DNA of 64,000 nucleotides. It comes from Acidobacteriota bacterium (GTDB lineage Bacteria; Acidobacteriota; Terriglobia; Acidiferrales; UBA7541). Shown piece after piece: positions 26,451 through 36,430 of the stretch (positions within the stretch are counted from its first letter, which is position 1; each line of letters starts with the position of its first letter). The notes under the pieces were generated by a model. That model was not told the DNA's origin, ran no database searches, and saw only the letters and a list, made by a program, of their open reading frames with translations. The translations under genes were made by a program, and so were the position numbers. The stretch is from assembly GCA_013289665.1 (NCBI GenBank), contig JABCZN010000020.1, forward strand, positions 1 to 64,000, read 5' to 3'.

Positions 26451-28562
26451 GTGGCTGTGCCATCTCGTCGGAAATTCTTAGCGCAAGCCGGAGCCTTGGC
26501 CGCTGGCGCCATTGGCCCGCCTGCAGCTGCGTCTAGCCCCAATGCGGCGGGCAGGACCTCGAGAGAAGCGGTGAGTCTTTGCGGTGAATGGTGGTTTCGC
26601 ACCGATCCCGAGGCCGCCGGGGAGCAGCAGCGATGGTACGAAACTCATCAATCGACTAGCTCCCGGCGCAGAGTGAACGTGCCTCACACTTGGCAAGTAG
26701 ACTCCGATTTTGCCGACTATCGAGGGGTTGCCTGGTATTTCCGAACTTTCGACGCTCCGAGTGATTGGCAAGACGCCGCAATACGACTCGAGTTTGAGGC
26801 CGTATTCCACACAGCGAAAATCTGGGTAAATGGGCAATTGGCAGGAGACCATGTCCGCAAAGGTTACACCGCGTTCGTGCTTGATATTACTCGCCTGCTG
26901 CGGCTGGGAAGTTCCAACACCATTGCAGTGCGAGTTGATAATGCATTCGATGAGCACATGGTGCCGCGAGGGCGCTCCAGCGATTGGGCGCATGACGGAG
27001 GCATCTACAGGCCGGTGCAACTCTTGATTACCCCGAAAACGTTTGTAGAGCGTGTTGATATCGAAGCTGATCCCGATCTCGAAAGTGGGGCCGCGAAAAT
27101 CGCTATTACTGCCTATCTTCGAAACACGAGTTCCAAGGACTGGACAGGCAGAATCTTCTTTCAAATTATCGAAGACAAGACCTCTTCGGCGGTGATGACC
27201 AGTTCCGATACTCCGAGGCTTACCGTCAAAGGCGGGGCGACTCAGACATCAAAATATGCAGTTACGCTCACTAAGGCGAAGTTGTGGCATTTCGATCATC
27301 CGAATCTCTACCGGCTTATTTTTTCAATCGGCGGCGGACAAGAAACGCATGAATTCACAGTTACATTCGGGGTTCGGAAATTCAAGGCTAAGAGCAGCGG
27401 GCTTTACCTGAACGAAGAGAGAGAGAAGTTGATGGGCGTTGAACGCATGGCAGGGAGCAATCCGGAATTTGGAATGGCGGAACCCAGCCAATGGATCACG
27501 CACGATCACGATGATTTGAAACACTTGAATTGCGTATTCACGCGCGTTCATTGGCCTCAGGATAAAAGAGTTCTCGACTACTGCGACCGAAACGGCATTC
27601 TGATACAGAGCGAAATCCCAGCCTGGGGCTACGAGACATTCGCCGGCATGGGAGCGGAGCCCGACGAAGACATTCTGCAAAACGCCCTGGATCAATTACG
27701 GGAAATGATCGCGCGTGATCGAAACCACCCCTCGATTGTGTGCTGGGGCCTCTGCAATGAGATTGGCGGTCAAAATCCTTCCGCGTATCAATTCGCCAAG
27801 CATCTGTTGGAGGAAGCAAAGCGGCTGGATCCTAACCGGCTCTGTTCCTACGCCTCGAACTCGCTGGACCAGACTCCGGAACGTGACGTCGCCGGATTGA
27901 TGGACTTCATTGAAACGAACGAATACTTCGGAACCTGGGCTCCGGGAACTCCGGTGGAGGTGGCCAAGCATCTGGATAAAATTCACGCCGCATTTCCCGG
28001 CAAGCCCGTGGTCATCTCCGAATACGGATATTGTGCTTGTACTGCGGACCGTCCGGAAGGCGACGGGCACAGAATTGAACTTCTGCGATCCCACGACGAG
28101 GTTTTCCGCTCCAAGGATTTCGTGGCAGGGGCCATTTTCTTCTGCTACAACGACTACCGTACCCATATCGGTTACAGCGGCGTGGGCGCGCTGAAGCAAA
28201 ATGTTCACGGCGTTGTGAATGTGTGCGGCGCGCAAAAAGCTTCCTACGATGCCTTGCGACGGGAATCGAGTCCGGTCGAATCGTTATCTGTGAACAATCA
28301 TCTGAATACCTTCCAGCTTGAGCTAAAGACTCGGCGTGACATTCCGACATACAAGCTTCGGGGCTACAAGCTCAGGGGAACTTTTTACGGTGCAGGCGAA
28401 ATCCCGATCGAACGCCAGGAGATAGAACTTCCTGAAATCGCAGCCGGAGCGGAAGCCAGCGCCGCGTTGACCTTCAGCCAGGCAGGTGTGCCGCTGCTTG
28501 TTAAATTTGATGTGTTGCGGCCCACTGGTTTTTCGGCCTATTCCTTCAACTGGATGCCATAA
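26451..28562 (+). CDS. GH2 glycosidase (beta-galactosidase/beta-glucuronidase-like), Tat-exported
   Basis: 703 residues; start GTG 26451 (CGGAG upstream), with GTG 26457 possible. Twin-arginine signal SRRKFLAQAGALAAG. Sugar-binding jelly roll (VNVPHTWQVDSDFADYRGVA, FHTAKIWVNGQLAGDH), immunoglobulin-like domain, then the TIM barrel: RNHPSIVCWGLCNEIGG with acid/base Glu 437 and KPVVISEYGYC with nucleophile Glu 524. Shorter than E. coli LacZ, so closer to the beta-glucuronidase or compact beta-galactosidase groups. Exact sugar unknown. Lies between GH3 and the DUF4091 gene (three-base gap to the latter), likely co-transcribed. Confidence 0.9.
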   Translation: MAVPSRRKFLAQAGALAAGAIGPPAAASSPNAAGRTSREAVSLCGEWWFRTDPEAAGEQQRWYETHQSTSSRRRVNVPHTWQVDSDFADYRGVAWYFRTFDAPSDWQDAAIRLEFEAVFHTAKIWVNGQLAGDHVRKGYTAFVLDITRLLRLGSSNTIAVRVDNAFDEHMVPRGRSSDWAHDGGIYRPVQLLITPKTFVERVDIEADPDLESGAAKIAITAYLRNTSSKDWTGRIFFQIIEDKTSSAVMTSSDTPRLTVKGGATQTSKYAVTLTKAKLWHFDHPNLYRLIFSIGGGQETHEFTVTFGVRKFKAKSSGLYLNEEREKLMGVERMAGSNPEFGMAEPSQWITHDHDDLKHLNCVFTRVHWPQDKRVLDYCDRNGILIQSEIPAWGYETFAGMGAEPDEDILQNALDQLREMIARDRNHPSIVCWGLCNEIGGQNPSAYQFAKHLLEEAKRLDPNRLCSYASNSLDQTPERDVAGLMDFIETNEYFGTWAPGTPVEVAKHLDKIHAAFPGKPVVISEYGYCACTADRPEGDGHRIELLRSHDEVFRSKDFVAGAIFFCYNDYRTHIGYSGVGALKQNVHGVVNVCGAQKASYDALRRESSPVESLSVNNHLNTFQLELKTRRDIPTYKLRGYKLRGTFYGAGEIPIERQEIELPEIAAGAEASAALTFSQAGVPLLVKFDVLRPTGFSAYSFNWMP

Positions 28563-28565
28563 TTC

Positions 28566-30272
28566 ATGCTGCCTGTGCGCAAAATCTTTGTCTGGTTTAT
28601 TTGCTTTTTCCCTCTGCCGCTCCAGGCGGCGCAGCGGAACAACCTTACAGCCTGGTTCGTTGATTCCCTGGTAAAAATTTTCCCTGATAGCCCGGCAACA
28701 ACATCAAACTCTGAACTGGTTCTGGAATCAGCCCGCAATTCGCACACCAGTCTGCAAGTTGCGTTGCGCTCCGAATCACACCAGGTTGTCCAAGTGCGCG
28801 TCACCTCTCCACGTTTGGAGAGCGCAACCCTTCAGGTCCAGGCTTACCGAGTTGGATATGTGAAGGTGAACTCTCATCCTGCCGACACACCATTGGCCGA
28901 AGTGGTGCGCCCGGAGGTAGGTTTGTACCCCGATCCTTTGTTCCCGCTGGAGAAAACTATCACCTTGGAAGCGTCCTGCACCCAGACCGTGTGGCTTTCC
29001 GTCTATACACCAGCGGACGCCCGACCGGGTATTTACCGAGGCATGATCCAAGTCGACGCCGGCAGGCAGAAATTAAGGCTGCCCTTTCACGTGGAAGTAT
29101 TCGCTGCAGCCGTGCCGAAAGAACAGAAGCTTTGTGTGACGAACTGGCTGTGGTTCGAACAAGAACGGATGGCGAAGCACTATCCCCAATTGAACTTCGA
29201 TCCGGATCGCTACTGGAAGATATTGGAAAACATCGGGCGCACGATGGCGGACTACAAACAAAATGTCGTGTTCGTTCCGGTGCGGACTCTTGCCCAGGCG
29301 CGGGTCACCGATGGCGCCGTCCAATATGATTTCGGCTTGGTCGACCGATGGATCGAAACCTTTGATAAGGCCGGCATGGCTCGCCTGATCGAAGGAGGTC
29401 ACTTAAGCGGGCGGCTCGGTGGTGGATATGACTCACCTTATGTACTCCCGACGGACTTGGTTGAAGGGGGTAAGCTTGTGCGTAAGGACCTGCCCGCGGA
29501 CGATCCGCGCGCGGAACAGAATCTCCGGGAGTTTTTGCGGCAACTTCGCAATCACTTGAGAGAGAAAGGCTGGCTCGGCCGTTACGTCCAGCATATTCAC
29601 GACGAACCGCATGGAACAGAGATGCCTCTCTACAGGCGCTTCGTCCATGTCGTCAGCGAGGAACTGCCGGGTGTGCCAACACTGGACGCCATAAGTCTTC
29701 AGGAAGATATTCCCGACCAGGAAGAAACCACGATCTGGGTGCCAAAGCTCAGCACATTCGATGATCGGCTGGACGCAATTGTGGCGCACAAGGCGCGCGG
29801 CGGCCAATGTTGGTATTACATTTGTCTCGATCCGCGCGGCAAGTATCTCAATCGGTTTATCGACTTCCCTTCTGTCAAGGTAAGGCTCCTGCCCTGGGTC
29901 AACTACCGTTATGGGCTTACAGGTTACTTGCACTGGGGCGGAAATTTCTGGACGGATCAGCCGTTCGAAAATGTTCAGCCAGATTGGGGTGGAGGAATTA
30001 CTCTTCCCGCCGGTGATAACACTATCGTTTACCCTGATCCAAAACACGGCGGAGTGTTCATATCGGTGCGCCTCGAGGTAATGCGGGAGGGCATCGAGGA
30101 TTACGAACTGCTAATGGAAGCTGCCCGGAATGCGCCAGATCGCCCCGACGCCCTTGCCCGAACGGTGATGCCTTCCTTCACCAATTACGTCCGCGATGTG
30201 GCTGAGTTCCGAAAGCTCCATCACGAACTGCTTGTGCTGGCGATCGAGACGCAGCGTGATGATGTCCATTGA
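28566..30272 (+). CDS. DUF4091/GH123-like glycosidase, exported
   Basis: 568 residues. Signal peptide (IFVWFICFFPLPLQAAQ). N-terminal beta domains (about 30-190) precede a TIM barrel with YVQHIHDEPHG (Asp 346, Glu 347), the adjacent Asp-Glu pair used for substrate-assisted hydrolysis of N-acetylhexosaminides in GH123, and a C-terminal region ending REGIEDYELLMEAA, the DUF4091 signature. GH123 enzymes are beta-N-acetylgalactosaminidases; whether this one keeps that activity is inference. ATG 28566 is three bases after the GH2 stop. Convergent with the MFS gene, 25 bases apart. Confidence 0.8.
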   Translation: MLPVRKIFVWFICFFPLPLQAAQRNNLTAWFVDSLVKIFPDSPATTSNSELVLESARNSHTSLQVALRSESHQVVQVRVTSPRLESATLQVQAYRVGYVKVNSHPADTPLAEVVRPEVGLYPDPLFPLEKTITLEASCTQTVWLSVYTPADARPGIYRGMIQVDAGRQKLRLPFHVEVFAAAVPKEQKLCVTNWLWFEQERMAKHYPQLNFDPDRYWKILENIGRTMADYKQNVVFVPVRTLAQARVTDGAVQYDFGLVDRWIETFDKAGMARLIEGGHLSGRLGGGYDSPYVLPTDLVEGGKLVRKDLPADDPRAEQNLREFLRQLRNHLREKGWLGRYVQHIHDEPHGTEMPLYRRFVHVVSEELPGVPTLDAISLQEDIPDQEETTIWVPKLSTFDDRLDAIVAHKARGGQCWYYICLDPRGKYLNRFIDFPSVKVRLLPWVNYRYGLTGYLHWGGNFWTDQPFENVQPDWGGGITLPAGDNTIVYPDPKHGGVFISVRLEVMREGIEDYELLMEAARNAPDRPDALARTVMPSFTNYVRDVAEFRKLHHELLVLAIETQRDDVH

Positions 30273-30297
30273 ACAGGTGGATCGCTGGCGTCCTCTA

Positions 30298-31563
30298 TTA
30301 ATCGACAAGCTCCCCAGGCGCCTTCTTGAGGCGAATGGTGGCATTGCTGATGATCGGCTTGGCCCAGAGGCCAACGCTGAGAACAAACCCAAACGTAATG
30401 TATAGAAATGCCAAGCCGCTCCGAAGTCCCGCGTAATCTCCTATGCGCCCAATGATCACGGGCACAATCGCTCCCCCTATAATCCCCGTTCCTAAAATGC
30501 CGGAGAAAGAACCGTGAAACTCCGCGACGGAATTGAGCGCAAGTGACACGACGATAGGCCACATCACCGACGCAAACAGACCGATTGCTGGAAAAGCAAT
30601 TACCGATATCTTTGCAGGTCCAAACAAAGCTGCAGACAGACAAAACAAAGCCCCTGCACACGCCCCCAAGAGAACTCTCCGGCTATCAAAGATTTTCAGC
30701 AGCAGCATCCCGACTAAACACCCGGCGGTGAGCAGGCCCCAGAACCAGGACACCGCTGCAGCACCCGTGGTGTGGGGATCCAAACCGTGATACTGGCGCA
30801 GGAAAGTCGACATCCAGTCGGCGGTTCCCTGTTCGCAGCCGACATAGGCAAACATCGCTGTGAAGTAAAGCCACACGACCCGTTGCCGCGACAAAGATCG
30901 GTACATATCCAAAGACCCCACGCGCTCATCAGCAGTGTGGAGAATTCTTGGAAATCGGGTAAAGAACAAAATCACCACCATCAGCAAGGCGGAAAAAGCG
31001 AAAATCCAGTAGATGGAGGCCCAAGGTAAATCTGCCGGAGTCAGTCTTCGCAAAATTCGTAACACGAGATTTTGACTGTCTGAAGTGCCCTTCAAGTTCA
31101 GCACGAGATAGGAATAAATTCGCGGGCTGATGAAGGACGCGCTTCCGAAAACCAACTGCGCCAGTGTGGAATTGAACGCGTAATTCTCCTCGCCGCCCGC
31201 CACCCGCAACAAAGGATTGATGGCCACCTGCAGAACGGCCATTCCGGCGCCGATAGTGAAATAGGAAATGATGGCAACGCGATACCCGGGGAATAAAGCG
31301 AAACTAAGCGATCCCAGTGTTCCCGCCAGAAAGGCCAGCACCATCACAGGTTTTTCGGTGAATCGCTCGACCAGGAAGCCTGCTGGGATAGACATCACTC
31401 CGTAGGCGATGAAGAAAGCAAAAGCCAGAAATCCCGCCGCAGTCAGACTCACCTGAAAACTACTGATAATGTCCGGCACAACGGGGCCAAGAATATTGGT
31501 TAGCAAGGAGATCACGAAAAAAGTAACGAACACCAGGCCGACCATGTAGCGGTTTCTCGCCAT
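30298..31563 (-). CDS. MFS sugar transporter, FucP/glucose-galactose permease type
   Basis: 421 residues with about 12 hydrophobic spans. The opening (VFVTFFVISLLTNILGPVVP) and the segments AFFIAYGVMSIPAGFLVERF and GAGMAVLQVAINPLLR match the fucose:H+ symporter group, which has NP near the middle of helix 4. It would import a monosaccharide across the inner membrane. Last gene of a five-gene minus-strand operon; 100 bases separate it from the ROK kinase. Substrate is probably the sugar released by the glycosidases encoded opposite. Confidence 0.88.
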   Translation of the reverse strand: MARNRYMVGLVFVTFFVISLLTNILGPVVPDIISSFQVSLTAAGFLAFAFFIAYGVMSIPAGFLVERFTEKPVMVLAFLAGTLGSLSFALFPGYRVAIISYFTIGAGMAVLQVAINPLLRVAGGEENYAFNSTLAQLVFGSASFISPRIYSYLVLNLKGTSDSQNLVLRILRRLTPADLPWASIYWIFAFSALLMVVILFFTRFPRILHTADERVGSLDMYRSLSRQRVVWLYFTAMFAYVGCEQGTADWMSTFLRQYHGLDPHTTGAAAVSWFWGLLTAGCLVGMLLLKIFDSRRVLLGACAGALFCLSAALFGPAKISVIAFPAIGLFASVMWPIVVSLALNSVAEFHGSFSGILGTGIIGGAIVPVIIGRIGDYAGLRSGLAFLYITFGFVLSVGLWAKPIISNATIRLKKAPGELVD

Positions 31564-31663
31564 AACTTATTTTATTCACTATCGGAACGAATCACTGCGC
31601 TTCCCGTAACGCGGAGATCGGCTAGACCGTACTGCCAAAAGCGCCGTTACTTTTGGTGTTATT

Positions 31664-32605
31664 TTACAAAATCCGGTCGACTCCCTGCCTGAAGCGATGG
31701 TGCCAGACGCGCGCTGCACCGATGAGATTGGCGTCCTCCCCCAGCGAGGCCAGGGCCAGTTCCGTCTTTTCATGAGGAACGAAACGGCAACCTTGGCGAA
31801 TGACTTTGCGGATACCATCCAGAAAGAGCGGCGCACTCTTTATCATGCTGCCACCCAAGACGATCACCTCCGGCACGAATAGATTAATCAGGTTAGCCAA
31901 GCCGAGGCCCAGGTAATAGGCTTCGCGGTCCACGGCTCGCCTGGCCAACTCGTCTCCGCCTTTCGCCAATTGGCAGACTTGCGCGGCGCTCAAGTTTTCG
32001 GGAGTCTTTCGAACTTCCGCGGACTTCGCGTTGAACCATGCGGCCATTGCGGGCCCGGTCGCGAGTGATTCCCAGCAACCTCGATAACCACAGGTACAGG
32101 GGGGGCCCGACAAATCCATAACATGGTGACCGATTTCGGGATGGGCCATATCCACCCCCCGATATAGATGTCCGTCTAATATGATCCCGCCGCCTATGCC
32201 TGTGCCGACCGTGACGTAAATCAATCGCGATTTCAGTTTCCCCGCACCCCAGCCTGCTTCGCCCAACGCGGAGGCGTCGCCATCGTTCTCCAGCGCAACC
32301 CTCACCTTAAATTCTCTCGCCAGGTCTTGCACCGGATTGTTTCCCTGCCATCCCGGCAGTAGATCAACATCTCCAAATACGCCGCTCCCCGGATGCACCA
32401 CCCCTGTGGAACCTATTCCAATGCCGGAAATTTCCACATCGGCATCCCGAGAAGTCCGGCGCAGCATTTCAATCATTCGTGCAAGCCCGTTTGCGTACCC
32501 GCCTGCAGCGTCGGTCGGGGACTCCTGCCGTGACAGTACTTTCCCGCTGTCGTCGACCAGACCGACAGCTATCTTTGTTCCTCCGATATCAACAGCGCCA
32601 ATCAC
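31664..32605 (-). CDS. ROK-family sugar kinase
   Basis: 313 residues, full length. ATP-binding motif AVDIGGTKIAVGLVDDSG at the N-terminus, central ALENDGDASALGEAGWG with the catalytic Asp, ROK signature TVGTGIGGGIILDG, GHHVMD with zinc-binding His, and the zinc cluster CTCGYRGCWE. ROK kinases phosphorylate glucose, N-acetylglucosamine, N-acetylmannosamine or related sugars at O6. Overlaps the SIS gene by four bases, so the two products are made together, suggesting that the SIS protein acts on the phosphorylated product. Confidence 0.92.
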   Translation of the reverse strand: MIGAVDIGGTKIAVGLVDDSGKVLSRQESPTDAAGGYANGLARMIEMLRRTSRDADVEISGIGIGSTGVVHPGSGVFGDVDLLPGWQGNNPVQDLAREFKVRVALENDGDASALGEAGWGAGKLKSRLIYVTVGTGIGGGIILDGHLYRGVDMAHPEIGHHVMDLSGPPCTCGYRGCWESLATGPAMAAWFNAKSAEVRKTPENLSAAQVCQLAKGGDELARRAVDREAYYLGLGLANLINLFVPEVIVLGGSMIKSAPLFLDGIRKVIRQGCRFVPHEKTELALASLGEDANLIGAARVWHHRFRQGVDRIL

Positions 32606-33675
32606 AATTTGTCCCTTTGCTGATTTTCATGCGGCAACAAACCGTACTCGTCCTCCACAATAAAAGAGCAATAGCGAAACGTGTCGCTATCCACTCCGGA
32701 AAGCCGTGCCAGCTTTTCCGCCGCGAGCTGTGCTGGGATAATGTCGATCACAAATTGCCAGCTGGGCGGCACGCTGGGTAACCGAAACACAAGGTCACCC
32801 GCATCATCCGGAATATCATGGCCGATCAACATAACGGCGGCGCCAAGTTTCCGCAGATCTCGCGCTACCGCCAGGTCTTGCTCGCGCATTCGATCCGGGT
32901 CGATCCAGATTCCGAATCTCGCACCCGCCGTAACCATTTCCTGCGGACCATGGCGGAAGCTGCCGGTATTCATTGCCGTCGCAGACGATTTCACGCCTTC
33001 TTCCCAAAGCAGTCGCGCTTCCTGGCAACTGCCGGTGCTGCATCCACGCGCCAAGAAATAAGTGACCGCGCTCGGCGCAAACCAATTTGTGTTGGCAACC
33101 TGGGCCTGCCAACCGGAAATTGCCGCACCGGCCTTTATAAACACATCTGAAATCGCGGCGACGAGGGTCGCACTCCATGTTCCGGCAACGGCGCTCGCGA
33201 GAATCCCAGCCGTCGCGGCCAGTGTGGAGTATGTGTTCACAGAAATGGCGTGATCCAGTTCGACAGGAATTACGATGGGAATCTGCGCCCCTCGCGCAAG
33301 GGGTTCCTCCGCGGAATTGGTGATGGCGATGACAATCGCTCCACTTGCACGCGCCTTAGCAAGCAGCTTGACAATTTCGATGCTGCGCCCGCTCCGCGAA
33401 ATCGCTACGATCACAGAATCAGGCGGAAATTCCGCGAACTCCAGCAACTCCGCGGCATCATAGAGATAAACCGGACTGGCGCTACGGTTAAACAAAGTTG
33501 CGGCACACAATGCCGCGTGCAAGCTGCTGCCAATGCCGGTCAAGTAGACATGGCGAGCGTTGCGGACTGCAGTTGTCGCCGCGTCTAAAGCAGGCCGGCC
33601 CGTTCCTGAGAGAAAGTCGATGGTTCGTTTTAACTCGATCGGCTGCCGAAGAATGTCGCGCAAGAAGTGAGTCAT
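32602..33675 (-). CDS. SIS-domain sugar isomerase/deaminase (GlmS C-terminal or AgaS-like)
   Basis: 357 residues with two SIS domains. First: YLTGIGSSLHAALCA, DSVIVAISRSGRSIEIVKLL and AIVIAITNSAEEPLA; second: TYFLARGCSTGSCQEARLLW with EEGVKSSATAMNTGSFRHGP, the hallmark of aldose-ketose isomerases acting on amino sugar 6-phosphates. It lacks the glutaminase domain of full GlmS, so it is more likely an AgaS/FrlB-type catabolic deaminase. Sits between DUF1080 (28 bases) and ROK (overlap). Supports an amino-sugar substrate for this operon (inference). Confidence 0.87.
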   Translation of the reverse strand: MTHFLRDILRQPIELKRTIDFLSGTGRPALDAATTAVRNARHVYLTGIGSSLHAALCAATLFNRSASPVYLYDAAELLEFAEFPPDSVIVAISRSGRSIEIVKLLAKARASGAIVIAITNSAEEPLARGAQIPIVIPVELDHAISVNTYSTLAATAGILASAVAGTWSATLVAAISDVFIKAGAAISGWQAQVANTNWFAPSAVTYFLARGCSTGSCQEARLLWEEGVKSSATAMNTGSFRHGPQEMVTAGARFGIWIDPDRMREQDLAVARDLRKLGAAVMLIGHDIPDDAGDLVFRLPSVPPSWQFVIDIIPAQLAAEKLARLSGVDSDTFRYCSFIVEDEYGLLPHENQQRDKL

Positions 33676-33703
33676 TGGATCCGGCGTCCCGAGTCGATCG
33701 GTT

Positions 33704-34687
33704 TCATTTCTCCGCTGGTGTGATAACGATACTGCGATAGGTTACGCGCCCTTTTTCACTTCCTTGAAGATAGATGGGGCCCGGGAGTTCTTCGTGACTG
33801 TCCAGGGCACCGCCGGTGATGCCCGGAATTTCCTTGTGATCGATGACGGTCTGGCCATTTTGAACGACGGTGATCCATCGCCCGATCAGGGTGATGTCGA
33901 AGCTCTGCCATTCTCCCGGCTTGCGCTGCAATTCGGGCACAGGAGCCAGAAATCCGTACACGCCCCCCGTATGATGGCTTTGCGGTTCCTCGGCGGAGTC
34001 TGTTTCCACCTGAACCTCGTACCGTCCGCGCAGGTATACGCCGCTGTTGGAATTGGTATCGGCCTTGAATTCGACATGCAATTTGAAATCTTCAAACTTG
34101 GAATCGTTGATCAGCTCGGGGCCGTTTCCAGGCGTAATCAAATTGCCGTTCTCGACCTTCCACACCGTCGCTCCGGGGCCTTTCATTTTCCACCCGCTCA
34201 AATCCTTGCCGTTAAACAGGGGGATCGGCTTGCCCCACCTGGGTTCATCGCTTGGCTTCAAGGCTGGCGCTCTTCGGCCGGTCCACTGCCAGGCCTTTCC
34301 GTCGGGTCCATTCACCGTCCCCGACAGCGTCTTTCCAACAAGCGTACCTTCAAAAACCATGTCGGCCGGACTGGCTTCCTCGTCTTTGGGAGAAACGAAA
34401 GTAAGTTTGTCCTTTGAGAGCTCAACCTTGGGCAGTGGCCTCGCGTTTCCCCAACGGCCCACCATGTCGGCTTTCAACTGCTCGCCCTCCCGTCGAACTT
34501 CCAGCCACGATGGGTATTCGCGATCCGGAGCCTTTAGCGTCAAATCCCAACGTCCCAGAAAAGCCTTCGCGGATTCGCTGGAAGGCGATGAGGATTTTCC
34601 CGCAGGTTTTTCGGCTTGGGAGTATGCTTTTGCGCCCAACAACAAACTCGCCACCACTAGGACGTTTACGATCCTTCTTAGCTTCAT
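33704..34687 (-). CDS. DUF1080 (3-keto-disaccharide hydrolase type) protein, exported
   Basis: 327 residues from ATG 34687; a longer TTG start at 34717 is less likely because GAGGAG lies between them. Signal peptide (NVLVVASLLLGAKAYSQ). An N-terminal small beta domain (about 40-135, FLGRWDLTLKAPDREYP) precedes the concanavalin-like DUF1080 domain at about 145-325 (IPLFNGKDLSGWKMKG, HVEFKADTNSNSGVYLRG, PGEWQSFDITLIGRW, SIVITPAE). Recent family work links DUF1080 to hydrolysis of 3-keto-glycosides produced by Gfo/Idh-type oxidoreductases; one such oxidoreductase is encoded just upstream. Confidence 0.88.
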   Translation of the reverse strand: MKLRRIVNVLVVASLLLGAKAYSQAEKPAGKSSSPSSESAKAFLGRWDLTLKAPDREYPSWLEVRREGEQLKADMVGRWGNARPLPKVELSKDKLTFVSPKDEEASPADMVFEGTLVGKTLSGTVNGPDGKAWQWTGRRAPALKPSDEPRWGKPIPLFNGKDLSGWKMKGPGATVWKVENGNLITPGNGPELINDSKFEDFKLHVEFKADTNSNSGVYLRGRYEVQVETDSAEEPQSHHTGGVYGFLAPVPELQRKPGEWQSFDITLIGRWITVVQNGQTVIDHKEIPGITGGALDSHEELPGPIYLQGSEKGRVTYRSIVITPAEK

Positions 34688-34735
34688 AAGATTTTCGATC
34701 TTTTCTCCTCGCAGCAAACTCAGCTAATTCGCACT

Positions 34736-36088
34736 CTAGGACTTAATGGTTTGTGAATCGGCATCCCAATACACAGGGCTCTTGCGGTAGTACGATTCAT
34801 TTGCCATGTGGCACCCAAGCGCCGCGTTGTGACCGAACACCACGTCCTGCACGAGCGGTTTCCGCGAACGGACGGCCTGGAAAAAATTCCAGAGGTGCGG
34901 TTTCAAATCGTCATAGTCATTTCCGCGATAGCTTTCCGTCTTCGGGGCAGGCTCGTGCCCGGGTTTCGGATCGTGTTCGTCATGCCATTGTTTGAAGTAC
35001 GCATTCTTCAGCCGGCTGGGAAGTCCGTAGCAGTAGTAGCTGGGCGCCAGGTCGACCCCGGCCTGCGGCGTGTAGCTTAATCCGAACTCGGTAAGTTCAA
35101 GAATTCCCTTCGATCCCATAAAGCGTGTGACTTCCGCTGTCTCTGTCGCTAGCGTCAATCTCATGTACACAGGGATCTCTCCGTATTCGAAGAGTACCGG
35201 ATGCACGTCGGGTGTATTCCTTCCATCTTTCCAACGGTAAATTCCCCCAAACGCCGACGCTCGCTTCGGAGCCTCATTGATCCCCAAAACAAACTGCATG
35301 CCACTGAGCAAATGAACCAGCAGGTCTCCCGCCAGACCCGTTCCGTACTCCTTCCAACACCGCCAACGGGCGAATAGATAAGGATCAAACGGTTTCTTCG
35401 GTGCTGTACCCAGCCAGGTGTCCCAATCCAGATTTTGGGGAGACAGATCCGCGGGGGGCGGATATTCCCAAGCCCCCGTAGGATCGTTGCGCCCCAAACT
35501 CCCTTCAACAAGACTTAGTTCACCAATCGCTCCACTGTCATAGAGTTCCTTGGCCTTCGCGCACAGGACCGAACTCGTACGCTGCGCGCCGATCTGGGTA
35601 ATGCGATCCGTCTTTTTTGTGGCCGCGACCATCGCCAACCCATCGGCAGGGCTGTGGGACATGGGCTTCTCGCAGTACACGTCCTTCCCCGCGCTCACGG
35701 CGTCCACAAACACTTGTTTGTGCCAGTGATCCGGAACCGCAATTATCATGGCGTCGATCTCTTTGTCGTCGAGCAATTCTTTGTAGCGTCTTGTGGTCTT
35801 AATGGATTTTCCGGCGATTTCCTTCGCCAGTTCATGACGCCCGTCGTAAAGATCGCAGGCAGCTACGCATTCTACGCCAGGCAGTTGGATGGCGGTTGTT
35901 AGCAGTCCGGTTCCCTCCATACCAACGCCAACAATTCCAAAACGAACTTTATCGCTTGGGGCGTTCACGCGCGGCAGAGCCGTCAACGGATCGGGGTCGA
36001 GCAGAATGTACTTAGCGGCCAGCGAGGCTCCTGCTACTCCTGCGCTCCGCTGCAAAAATCCACGGCGCGAAAAACCAGTTTTGCTCAT
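34736..36088 (-). CDS. Gfo/Idh/MocA-family oxidoreductase, Tat-exported
   Basis: 450 residues. Twin-arginine leader FSRRGFLQRSAGVAGASLAA, then the Rossmann domain (RFGIVGVGMEGTGLL, AACDLYDGR, DAMIIAVPDHWHKQ) and the catalytic EKP motif in DVYCEKPMSHSPADG. The C-terminal alpha/beta domain follows with GDLLVHLLSGMQF and WHDEHDP. Exported members carry tightly bound NAD(H) and oxidise or rearrange sugars in the periplasm. First gene of the operon with DUF1080, SIS, ROK and MFS genes, consistent with a 3-keto-glycoside step ahead of uptake (inference). Confidence 0.9.
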   Translation of the reverse strand: MSKTGFSRRGFLQRSAGVAGASLAAKYILLDPDPLTALPRVNAPSDKVRFGIVGVGMEGTGLLTTAIQLPGVECVAACDLYDGRHELAKEIAGKSIKTTRRYKELLDDKEIDAMIIAVPDHWHKQVFVDAVSAGKDVYCEKPMSHSPADGLAMVAATKKTDRITQIGAQRTSSVLCAKAKELYDSGAIGELSLVEGSLGRNDPTGAWEYPPPADLSPQNLDWDTWLGTAPKKPFDPYLFARWRCWKEYGTGLAGDLLVHLLSGMQFVLGINEAPKRASAFGGIYRWKDGRNTPDVHPVLFEYGEIPVYMRLTLATETAEVTRFMGSKGILELTEFGLSYTPQAGVDLAPSYYCYGLPSRLKNAYFKQWHDEHDPKPGHEPAPKTESYRGNDYDDLKPHLWNFFQAVRSRKPLVQDVVFGHNAALGCHMANESYYRKSPVYWDADSQTIKS

Positions 36089-36430
36089 ACCGCGTCCCCC
36101 CAGTTTTTGGAAAGTTCCCTTCCGAGTTAAACAAACGATTTATCTCAGCATATCGAAGCCGCCAGCCTCTCGGATGGTACACCGTTCAGCGCCAGCCGCG
36201 AACGACAAATTGGAGTTGTCAGGCTCCAAATAGGAGGTGGCACACCTTTTGGCAGGCGAAACCGGCATAGAACCTTCTTGATTTCCAGGTCGGAAGGTAA
36301 ATTAGAGCTTCCTCGCTTTTTCTGTGTGACTTCTACGATCCATGACGAAGTGCCGCCCCTCATGATGAAACTTACTTTGATAGTCCTTCTGAGCAGGTTT
36401 TTGTTACAAACCGCGACCGGGCTCCTCGCT
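36089..36430. other. Upstream region of the sugar operon, no gene
   Basis: Contains one half-site gaaaccgg (36258-36265) like the operators near the LacI-type gene; no complete palindrome and no clear promoter were found. Confidence 0.4.
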
